NCBI GenBank assembly: GCA_002938195.1
Contig: PTKX01000006.1
Span: forward strand, 1 to 55,534
DNA from: Alphaproteobacteria bacterium MarineAlpha5_Bin7
Lineage (GTDB): Bacteria; Pseudomonadota; Alphaproteobacteria; HIMB59; GCA-002718135
Direction of reading: 5' to 3'
Length of the DNA: 55,534 nt
Part shown: piece by piece, positions 49,052 to 55,534 of the stretch
Position numbering within the stretch: the first letter of the stretch is position 1
Layout: the number at the start of each line of letters is the position of its first letter
Notes under the pieces: model-generated
What the model was told of the DNA's origin: nothing
The model's database searches: none
What the model saw: the letters and a program-made list of their open reading frames with translations, nothing else
Position numbers and translations under genes: made by a program

Positions 49052-49918
49052 TTGCCATTTAAAGATTATTTTTTAGCTATTAGTGTGCCTTTATTATGGG
49101 GAATTGGCATGGTGATAACTAAGCCTGGAATGGAATATTTTCCTCCAATGCTTATTAATGGTTTGCGCTGGGGTTTAACGGGCATCATTCTTGTTTGGTG
49201 GTTTCCTATACCCAAAGATTATTTATTTAAAATATTTCTGGTGTCTATTATTGCGTGTACAATTCAGTATTCTTTAACCTTTTCTGGCTTAAATATAATA
49301 GATGCTTCATCAGCAGTACTTTTTGTGCAATGTGAAGTGCCATTTGGTGTATTAATTGCATATTTATTTTTAAAAGAAAAACCCCATCTTAAAAATATTA
49401 TTGGCATAGCAATTGCCTTTATAGGTTTGCTTATTCTATCAGGCTCACCAAATCTTGAAGGAAAATACATCGGAGTAATTCTAGTTTTATCAGGAGCATT
49501 TACTTGGGCTTTGGGACAAATTTTAATTAAACCAATAAGTGAAAAAATAAATGGAATTGTTCTTACAGCATGGATAGGAGTGTTTGCGGGACCGCAATTA
49601 ATTATTTCATCACACTTAATAGAGGGAAATGTTTTTAACAACATTGTGAATGCTGATTATAGAGCTTGGCTTATAGTAATATATTTAGGATTACTTATGA
49701 ATTCTTTAGGATATAGTATTTGGTATTATGTTTTAGGAAAGTATGCGGTTCAAAAAATATTACCAGTAATGCTACTTCTTCCTGTAACTGGAGTTTTGAC
49801 AGCTATTATCTTCCTCGGAGAAAGACCTGATATTAAAGTGTTTATAGGTGGCTTTATTATTATATTAGGTGTTGCTTTGATCTTATTTGAAAAAATCAAA
49901 CTTAATCAAAAAATTTAA
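49052..49918 (+). CDS. EamA/DMT family transporter
   Basis: 288-residue membrane protein with about ten hydrophobic segments in two EamA repeats (ISVPLLWGIGMVITKPGMEY at the start, and SGAFTWALGQILIKPIS opening the second half). Family members export or import amino acids and other small metabolites. It starts with TTG directly after the preceding stop, so it is co-transcribed with the DmdA-like gene. The stop abuts the stop of the minus-strand DUF3726 gene. Substrate unknown. Confidence 0.87.
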   Translation: MPFKDYFLAISVPLLWGIGMVITKPGMEYFPPMLINGLRWGLTGIILVWWFPIPKDYLFKIFLVSIIACTIQYSLTFSGLNIIDASSAVLFVQCEVPFGVLIAYLFLKEKPHLKNIIGIAIAFIGLLILSGSPNLEGKYIGVILVLSGAFTWALGQILIKPISEKINGIVLTAWIGVFAGPQLIISSHLIEGNVFNNIVNADYRAWLIVIYLGLLMNSLGYSIWYYVLGKYAVQKILPVMLLLPVTGVLTAIIFLGERPDIKVFIGGFIIILGVALILFEKIKLNQKI

Positions 49919-50620
49919 TTAATCATTATCATTCTTTGCACCTGCTCCTTTTAATCTAGATTCTAATGATTCTGGCACATAAGAGCGTTGAGCGATTTTT
50001 TCTAAAGTTTTCCAATATCTTGAATTAGGTTTAAGTGATTTAGATAAATTATTTTGAATGGTATGATTTGTTATTTCTTGTTTAAATTTTTCTAATTTTA
50101 AAGAATCAGATTTTTTTGAAATAATAATTTTTACTTGATTTTTTTTAAGTTTCTCAAAGTTAGAATTTGATCCAATTTTTACTGAATTTTTTTTAATTGA
50201 GTAAAAAAAATTTTCTTTTTTATTTTTAACATATATTAAATGTGAAAATAAAACCTTATTTGTAATTTTAAATAGAAGAGGAAGAAAATAAATAGGCTCT
50301 TCACAATTATTTATAACAATTTCTATTCTTTTTTCTTTATCAATTATAGAGCTAAAGTAATCTATTAATCCAGGCCCTTTCATTAAAACCGATTTTTTTT
50401 TTAAATCAATAACTAATTTTTTTTTTGATAATTTAATTTTTCCATCATATTTTTTATCAATTTTATTTATTGTATTTATAAGTAGTTTTACGCCATACAA
50501 ATTGTTTAATTCAAGCCATGCGATGATAAACGCTGCATCTTCATCTGCTCCATAGGGAAAGCCCATTCCAGAGAAAGCTCTTAAGGCATTTATGTAGACT
50601 TCATAATATGAGAAATTCAC
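49919..50620 (-). CDS. DUF3726 family protein
   Basis: 233 residues, function unknown. The N-terminal LRAFSGMGFPYGADEDAAFIIAWLE and the C-terminal RSYVPESLESRLKGAGAKNDND match my memory of DUF3726, which typically ends in a similar GAGA-D-ND tail. The middle part is very lysine/asparagine-rich and diverged. No signal peptide or membrane segment. It lies 6 bases downstream of the 553-residue minus-strand gene, so the two form one transcript and probably act together. Confidence 0.7.
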   Translation of the reverse strand: MNFSYYEVYINALRAFSGMGFPYGADEDAAFIIAWLELNNLYGVKLLINTINKIDKKYDGKIKLSKKKLVIDLKKKSVLMKGPGLIDYFSSIIDKEKRIEIVINNCEEPIYFLPLLFKITNKVLFSHLIYVKNKKENFFYSIKKNSVKIGSNSNFEKLKKNQVKIIISKKSDSLKLEKFKQEITNHTIQNNLSKSLKPNSRYWKTLEKIAQRSYVPESLESRLKGAGAKNDND

Positions 50621-50626
50621 TGTTAA

Positions 50627-52288
50627 TTAATATGAATCCATGTTAGCAAAACCCCATTCATCAACGTTTTTGTCAGAAAGTTTATTAAAGAAAGGTGCCC
50701 CTGGGAAGAAACTAACTCTGAGCCATCTATCAGATCTGGGATCATATCTGGAGGCTCCAAAAAATGATAATTTAAAACGCAACATATTTATAGGCAATGT
50801 TTGTTTTGCTAAGATATTATCATTAACCTCTCCATATTGAAATTTGGATAAAGTTTGGATTCTTCTAATAATTCCCCTGTATTCTGGAAATTTTAACAAA
50901 AATTCAGCAATATTTAATTTATGTGTTTTTGGATTATTGGCAATAAAATTATATAATTCATTTACCATCTTTCCTATACCAAGAGGTTGTTCTAATTCTG
51001 CGCCTTTTTCATTAAAGCGCTCACCTAATCTTGGCTCTAATTTTGCTTCAGAAATATACCAAAATAAAAATAAGTTTTTTTTATTTTTAAAATTTATATT
51101 AATAGCCCATTTGTATTTATTTCTAATTTCATATAAAAGTGATTTAATAGTCTGATTGGTTTCTATATTCATATCCTCATTTTCAGACATATTTTCTGCA
51201 AGTGGATCTGCAATCTTAGGAAATAACTCAATTATTTGAACTTTAGTAATTTCTTGAGCATCATAACTAAATTTTTTTTCGGTATAGACAATTATATTTT
51301 TCCATGAAATATTATTTTTTTTATTTAAAGAAATCTTTTTACAATACTTAATTATATTTTTTAAATCATTTGATGATTTGCGATTCTTATTCTTTTGAAA
51401 ATTGTCATAGGTCAGTACTTCATCTAAATATAGCTTAGCTTTCTCTAAAAGTTTTATAAATTTAACAAAATGTTTTTTATTTATCTTTTTTATAAATTTT
51501 ATATCATTAAGAGCTTGTTCATATTGTTTCATCCACTGATGTATCAAAGTCGGATGTTTAATTATAAATGGAGCCATACCTAGACCAGTAGAATTTCCTA
51601 TACCTAGATGCTGTTTAATATTATCATTTAACTTAACTGCTTTTAACGGATTTTTTTTATGAGCTATGTGCTCTACAAGATCTACGCTAAACTCTCTGAT
51701 TATATATACAGCTAACATTTCTGCTCTAAATGGTTGTTTAAAATCAGTTTTCGTTTTTGTTCTAAAAAAATCTGACATTCCAAATTTACCATTGCCATAA
51801 ACAGCTGTTGTTCTTAGAAGATATCCTACGTCATTAACATCTTTTATGCTAGGTTGCTCTCCAATAGAAAGGCAAGTTACAACTTTGTCAAATAAGCGCA
51901 AACTTTTATTAGCTCTACTTAATACTAATTCATTGGCTGAATTTCTTCCTGCTTCTTGTAAAGGTATGTTTTGCCTAAGACGTTTTAGATTTTTTGTTGA
52001 TATTTTGCCTATATGCAGAGTATAGGCTGTATCCCATTTATCAGCAATTACTCTGTCACTTCTATCTTTTGCAGCTAAATATTGTGAAAAACAAACTAAT
52101 GAATATATCTGATTTTTTGTATTTATTTCATAAATAGCAGTTCCATAACCGTTTTTATCTAACGCAAACTTAGACTTAGATATTTTCCATTTTTCTTTAA
52201 CTATTGTTCTTAGCATGCTTCTTGAGAAACTTAATCTAGAAGGATATCTAGAACCCATCCGATCCAAGGTCATATTATTTTTTTTCAT
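50627..52288 (-). CDS. Conserved protein of unknown function, 553 residues
   Basis: I do not recognise a family. The protein is soluble and basic, with no signal peptide or membrane segment. Notable stretches are RYPSRLSFSRSMLRTIVKEKW near the start, DRSDRVIADKWDTAYTLHIG, a VGYLLRTTAVYGNGKFGMSDF block, and a glycine run GIGNSTGLGMAPF. The end has YDPRSDRWLRVSFFPGAPF. Such islands, separated by Lys/Asn-rich stretches, look like an enzyme core under constraint. It is divergent from the M19 dipeptidase gene across 56 AT-rich bases and co-directional with the DUF3726 gene. Minor ATG alternative at 52273. Confidence 0.75.
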   Translation of the reverse strand: MKKNNMTLDRMGSRYPSRLSFSRSMLRTIVKEKWKISKSKFALDKNGYGTAIYEINTKNQIYSLVCFSQYLAAKDRSDRVIADKWDTAYTLHIGKISTKNLKRLRQNIPLQEAGRNSANELVLSRANKSLRLFDKVVTCLSIGEQPSIKDVNDVGYLLRTTAVYGNGKFGMSDFFRTKTKTDFKQPFRAEMLAVYIIREFSVDLVEHIAHKKNPLKAVKLNDNIKQHLGIGNSTGLGMAPFIIKHPTLIHQWMKQYEQALNDIKFIKKINKKHFVKFIKLLEKAKLYLDEVLTYDNFQKNKNRKSSNDLKNIIKYCKKISLNKKNNISWKNIIVYTEKKFSYDAQEITKVQIIELFPKIADPLAENMSENEDMNIETNQTIKSLLYEIRNKYKWAININFKNKKNLFLFWYISEAKLEPRLGERFNEKGAELEQPLGIGKMVNELYNFIANNPKTHKLNIAEFLLKFPEYRGIIRRIQTLSKFQYGEVNDNILAKQTLPINMLRFKLSFFGASRYDPRSDRWLRVSFFPGAPFFNKLSDKNVDEWGFANMDSY

Positions 52289-52344
52289 TTATTTAAGTAT
52301 ATATAGTTAATTATGTTAAATATATTAATACTATATTTATAATT

Positions 52345-53331
52345 ATGGAAAAAAATTATCAAAATCAAATAATCATTGATGGACTCCAGTATTGTAACTG
52401 GAATAGAGAAATATTTGAAGATTTATGGAATGGAGGTATTACTGCAGTCCATGCAACACTGGTTTATTGGGAAAATACTGAAGAATCATTCAATAGAATT
52501 AATGAGTGGAATAAAATATTTGATGAAAATAATGATATTATATGTCACGCAAAATCCACCAATGATATATTGCAGGCTAAAAAAAATAAAAAAGTAGCAA
52601 TAATATTTGGTTTTCAAAATTCAGCCCCTATTGCTAATGATATATATTTGTTACAAAATTTTTTTAATCAAGGGTTAAGATTTATGCAACTTACCTACAA
52701 TAACCAAACTCCTCTTGGAGGAGGCTGTTTCGAAAATAATGACTCAGGTGTTAGCCGTTTTGGCAAAGAAGTTATCGAAGAAATGAACAGATTAGGAATC
52801 ATTGTTGATCTAAGCCATGCTGGTAAAAATACCTGTCTTGATGCCATTAAATATTCTTCTAAACCAGTAGCAATATCACATGCTAATCCAAAATTTTTTC
52901 ACAATTCACTTAGAAATATAGAGGATGAAGTTTTAATTGAACTTGCAAAAAAAAATGGATTTATCGGCTTAAGTTTATACCCCTATCATCTTAAAAACTT
53001 TGGCGAATGTACTTTAGAGGACTTTTGTGCAATGATAAAAAAATTAATTAATTTAATTGGAATTGAGCATATAGGAATAGGATCGGATTTATGTAAAAAT
53101 TGGCCCAATGAAGTTGTGATGTGGATGAGAAATGGAAAATGGACAAAAAAAATTGATTATGGAGAATCTACTAATAAAAATATTAATTGGCCAAAACAAC
53201 CTATTTGGTTCACAAAAGGAAGCGATTTAAAAAATATTTTTGAATCTTTAGTTATAAATGGATTAAGCGAAGATCAAGCTTATAAAATCATGGGAATAAA
53301 TTGGCTTAATTTTATGAAAAATCATTTCTAG
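52345..53331 (+). CDS. M19 (renal dipeptidase) family protein, atypical metal site
   Basis: 328 residues with the TIM-barrel M19 fold. It keeps DLSHAGKNT, AISHANPKFFHNSLRN and GIGSDL, but the N-terminal HxD zinc motif is replaced (IDGLQYCNWNREIF) and the usual metal-bridging Glu is Gln (GFQNSAP). The same changes occur, as I recall, in the dipeptidase homologues beside dimethylglycine/glycine-betaine genes of Pseudomonas (PA5396 type), so this branch fits the methylated-amine context. The 3' end overlaps the convergent EamA gene by 20 bases. Confidence 0.82.
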   Translation: MEKNYQNQIIIDGLQYCNWNREIFEDLWNGGITAVHATLVYWENTEESFNRINEWNKIFDENNDIICHAKSTNDILQAKKNKKVAIIFGFQNSAPIANDIYLLQNFFNQGLRFMQLTYNNQTPLGGGCFENNDSGVSRFGKEVIEEMNRLGIIVDLSHAGKNTCLDAIKYSSKPVAISHANPKFFHNSLRNIEDEVLIELAKKNGFIGLSLYPYHLKNFGECTLEDFCAMIKKLINLIGIEHIGIGSDLCKNWPNEVVMWMRNGKWTKKIDYGESTNKNINWPKQPIWFTKGSDLKNIFESLVINGLSEDQAYKIMGINWLNFMKNHF

Positions 53332-54190
53332 AATTTTTAGAATTGTAAGAACCAATAATTAAACTTATGATAACTACGCACACTCCAACAACCTGATACT
53401 GAGTTAATTTTTCACTCAAAATAATAGTTGCTCCAAGAATGCCAACTACTGGCTCAATATATAATAACAAGGCTGTTTTAGATTGACCAATTTTCTGTAT
53501 AGCAATTAGTTGTGAAAAAAAAGCTATTGTATAAAAAATTGTAGGCATAAGCACCATTGTCCATGCCCCCATTCCAATTTTGAAATTTAAATTAAAAAAA
53601 ATATAGATTACAAGTATAAAAAAAATACAATTAAATGAGTTTGTAAAAAAATGAATGTGAATTGGGTTAATTTTCAAATTAGACATTTTTTGATTAGTTA
53701 TAATCATTGTTGAAGCTCCAATAGAAGCTATGATTGCAGCAAAAATACCTTCAAAATTTAATCGATCAAAAGAAGGGCCTAAAACAAAAAAAATACCTAT
53801 GAAAGCAATAAAAAAAAATAATTTTTTTCTAAAGTGAATTTTTTCTTTGATAATAAAGATAGAAAAAATTAAAACTATAATTGGATAAGTAGAAAAAATT
53901 AACATCGTTAAGCTTACATCAATAAAATTTACAGCCGATAGCAAGCCAGTTGTTAATAAAATTGAACTTAAGGTAAAAAGCATTAGAATAGTTATATTTG
54001 ATTTAAAAATATCTATTGAGGGAGGCTTGTAAAATAAAGCTGGAATTATTAGTATAGTCCCAACAATATATCTGAGGATAATTGCTAATCCAATGCTGGC
54101 TCCAAGGTTATAGGCTAGTTTTGTAGTAGGGCCTATAAAGCCAAAAAATATACCTGCGCTAAGTGCAGCGATTAAGCCTAATAAATTCAT
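53312..54190 (-). CDS. EamA/DMT family transporter
   Basis: 292-residue protein with ten hydrophobic segments and duplicated EamA halves (AALSAGIFFGFIGPTTKLAY, later FAAIIASIGASTMIITNQKM and LYIEPVVGILGATIILSEKL). Different in sequence from the plus-strand EamA gene at 49052, so not a recent duplicate. Divergent from the ABC operon, convergent with the dipeptidase gene. Substrate unknown. Confidence 0.88.
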   Translation of the reverse strand: MNLLGLIAALSAGIFFGFIGPTTKLAYNLGASIGLAIILRYIVGTILIIPALFYKPPSIDIFKSNITILMLFTLSSILLTTGLLSAVNFIDVSLTMLIFSTYPIIVLIFSIFIIKEKIHFRKKLFFFIAFIGIFFVLGPSFDRLNFEGIFAAIIASIGASTMIITNQKMSNLKINPIHIHFFTNSFNCIFFILVIYIFFNLNFKIGMGAWTMVLMPTIFYTIAFFSQLIAIQKIGQSKTALLLYIEPVVGILGATIILSEKLTQYQVVGVCVVIISLIIGSYNSKNSRNDFS

Positions 54191-54239
54191 ATTAACGATT
54201 GATATATTTTTTTAATCCTAATTCAAACTTAATCTAAGC

Positions 54240-54266
54240 TTGACATTATAAGATCAGTTCCATAAC
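54240..54266 (+). promoter_or_regulatory. Possible promoter for the ABC transporter operon
   Basis: The 104-base divergent gap contains a consensus TTGACA at 54240-54245; CATAAC at 54261-54266 would be the -10 with a short 15-base spacer. The -35 flank (CTTGACATTAT) resembles the rpsL and rpsM promoters. AAGGAG before the TTG start of the ATPase gene is at 54282-54287. Confidence 0.4.
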
Positions 54267-54294
54267 CAATATTATTAAATAAAGGAGAATTATT

Positions 54295-55380
54295 TTGTCT
54301 AATTCAGAAGGATTTGTCATATTTGATAAAATAGATAAAAGCTATGATGGTGAATCTCTTGTTGTTAGGAATTTAAATTTAAATATATCTAAAGGTGAAT
54401 TTGTTACGATGCTTGGCCCTTCTGGCTCAGGAAAAACAACTACACTGATGATGTTAGCTGGATTCGAAACTCCAACAAATGGTGAGATTTTTCTCGATAA
54501 TAATCCAATTAGCAAAATCCCTCCGTATGAAAGAGAAATTGGAATGGTTTTTCAAAACTATGCTTTATTTCCTCACATGACTGTTCAAGAAAATTTATCA
54601 TTTCCTTTAGAGGTTAGAAAAATTTCAAAATCTGAAGTTAAAGAAAAAGTTCAGAAAGCGCTTGATATGGTTGAACTAGGAAGTTTTGGCACAAGATTTC
54701 CTGCTCAGCTTTCTGGAGGACAGCAACAAAGAGTAGCTTTAGCAAGAGCGCTTGTATTTGAGCCAAGACTTGTATTAATGGATGAACCTCTTGGAGCTTT
54801 AGATAAAAATTTAAGAGAGCAAATGCAATATGAAATAAAACATATTCATGACAGGATTGGTATAACAGTTGTTTATGTTACTCATGACCAAAGCGAAGCA
54901 CTTACAATGTCGAACAGGATTGCAGTATTCAACGATGGTGTTGTGCAACAATTATCAACTCCTGACATATTATATGAAAAACCTGAAAATTCATTTGTTG
55001 CAAAATTTATTGGAGAAAATAATACTCTCAATGGTACTATTAAAGAAATTAACGGAAATATGTGCACTGTTGAACTTAATGACAATAGAGGTTTGGTAAA
55101 AGCGCTAAAGATTAATGTTGACTCTGTTGGAGATAAAACACAACTATCTATTAGACCAGAAAGAGTTGTGATTGGTAATTCTAATTCTCAAGATAATAAC
55201 TTTGAAGGAAAAATACTCGAGCTAATCTATTTGGGCGATCATATTAGAGCAAGACTTGATGCTTGTGGAAATAATGAATTTATCGTAAAAGTTCCCAATG
55301 AAGGAAGTTTTAAACATAAAGAAGGTGATGTTTTGAATTTAAGCTGGAATTCCAATGATGTTCGTGCTTTAGATATTTAA
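54295..55380 (+). CDS. PotA-like ABC transporter ATP-binding protein
   Basis: 361-residue importer ATPase of the spermidine/putrescine/Fe(III)/thiamine class. Walker A GPSGSGKT (41-48), Q-loop in VFQNYALFPHMT, signature LSGGQQQR (from 139), Walker B LMDEPLGALD (Asp163-Glu164) and H-loop VTHDQSEAL are intact; the C-terminal TOBE domain includes LSIRPERV. TTG start at 54295 with AAGGAG 7 bases before. Likely energises uptake with the binding protein that begins at 55510. Polyamine or betaine-like substrates are guesses. Confidence 0.9.
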   Translation: MSNSEGFVIFDKIDKSYDGESLVVRNLNLNISKGEFVTMLGPSGSGKTTTLMMLAGFETPTNGEIFLDNNPISKIPPYEREIGMVFQNYALFPHMTVQENLSFPLEVRKISKSEVKEKVQKALDMVELGSFGTRFPAQLSGGQQQRVALARALVFEPRLVLMDEPLGALDKNLREQMQYEIKHIHDRIGITVVYVTHDQSEALTMSNRIAVFNDGVVQQLSTPDILYEKPENSFVAKFIGENNTLNGTIKEINGNMCTVELNDNRGLVKALKINVDSVGDKTQLSIRPERVVIGNSNSQDNNFEGKILELIYLGDHIRARLDACGNNEFIVKVPNEGSFKHKEGDVLNLSWNSNDVRALDI

Positions 55381-55481
55381 TTCATTTTTTCCTTATTTTT
55401 AGCCACATTTTTTTATTTTTTAATCTTTTGTTTATGCTTATGTCATGTTATTACGCTTTTATTACAGACATAATCTAAAGA

Positions 55482-55493
55482 TTAGTTAACTAA
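55482..55493. repeat. 12-base perfect palindrome upstream of the last gene
   Basis: TTAGTTAACTAA reads the same on both strands, 16 bases before the ATG at 55510 and next to CATAAT (55469-55474), a possible -10. The gap between the two ABC genes (129 bases) holds nothing else I recognise. It could be an operator for the binding-protein gene; AT-rich chance is possible. Confidence 0.3.
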
Positions 55494-55509
55494 AAAATGG
55501 AGGATATAT

Positions 55510-55534
55510 ATGTCTAAAATTTTAAAAGTCTTCT
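55510..55534 (+). CDS. Start of a gene, probably the ABC substrate-binding protein (truncated by the window end)
   Basis: Eight codons are visible (MSKILKVF) behind a strong GGAGG at 55499-55503 with 6 bases spacing. A lysine-rich start running into hydrophobic residues fits the beginning of a signal peptide, and a periplasmic binding protein is the expected neighbour of a PotA-like ATPase. The identity is inferred from position only. Confidence 0.5.

Noticed and set aside
50640-51155. Two plus-strand open frames of 66 and 103 codons opposite the 553-residue gene
   Set aside because: They are shadows of a longer minus-strand gene with coherent protein composition; no ribosome-binding site or motif supports them.
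1-55534. CRISPR arrays, insertion sequences, prophage genes, toxin-antitoxin pairs
   Set aside because: None seen by eye: no regularly spaced repeats, transposase or phage structural motifs.

Overview
This window reads as a chromosomal segment of a streamlined, AT-rich marine alphaproteobacterium. Gene order tRNA-Trp-secE-nusG-rplKAJL-rpoBC-rpsLG-fusA-S10/spc/alpha operons is alphaproteobacterial. Genes are packed with 4-bp overlaps or a few bases between them, A+T is high in both coding and spacer DNA, and the accessory part is dominated by methylated-amine and compatible-solute catabolism. That combination suggests the SAR11 / AEGEAN-169 (HIMB59) kind of plankton; the exact lineage is inference. 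No gene-free stretch exceeds 300 bases: the longest is 179 bases (rplJ leader, 1969-2147). I see no insertion sequence, prophage, CRISPR array or replication origin.

Region 1 (1-27580) is the transcription/translation block: the 3' part of tRNA-Trp, secE, nusG, rplK, rplA, a structured L10 leader, rplJ, rplL, a perfect 30-base palindrome, rpoB, rpoC, then a promoter and rpsL, rpsG, fusA, running straight into the S10, spc and alpha operons (rpsJ to rplQ, with secY and adk). Two expected genes are missing from their usual places: tuf between fusA and rpsJ, and rpmD between rpsE and rplO.

Region 2 (27596-34008) is mixed housekeeping: CrcB fluoride channel, an RluC/RluD-type pseudouridine synthase, lipB (minus strand), tRNA-Leu(GAG), mgtE, bioY, a ROK sugar kinase and a minus-strand GabD-type semialdehyde dehydrogenase.

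Region 3 (34098-47832) is the most interesting part: twelve plus-strand genes in one tight array that ends in an intrinsic terminator overlapping the last stop codon. In order: an arginine:glycine-type amidinotransferase, eutA, eutB, eutC (hydroxyectoine utilisation type), an unassigned fold-type-II PLP enzyme, an M20 amidohydrolase, a creatinase-like M24 protein without the M24 metal ligands, a proline-racemase-superfamily protein with a Ser/Cys catalytic pair, and soxB-soxD-soxA-soxG (heterotetrameric sarcosine oxidase). The content suggests catabolism of a nitrogen-rich compatible solute ending in sarcosine, glycine and one-carbon units on tetrahydrofolate. It is not the standard ectoine pathway, because recognisable eutD/doeA and eutE/doeB are replaced by other hydrolases.

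Region 4 (47903-55534) continues the theme: a GcvT-fold protein resembling DMSP demethylase DmdA, two EamA transporters, a minus-strand pair made of a DUF3726 protein and a 553-residue protein of unknown function, an M19 dipeptidase homologue of the kind found near glycine-betaine/dimethylglycine genes, and the start of an ABC uptake operon (PotA-like ATPase and the first eight codons of a probable binding protein).
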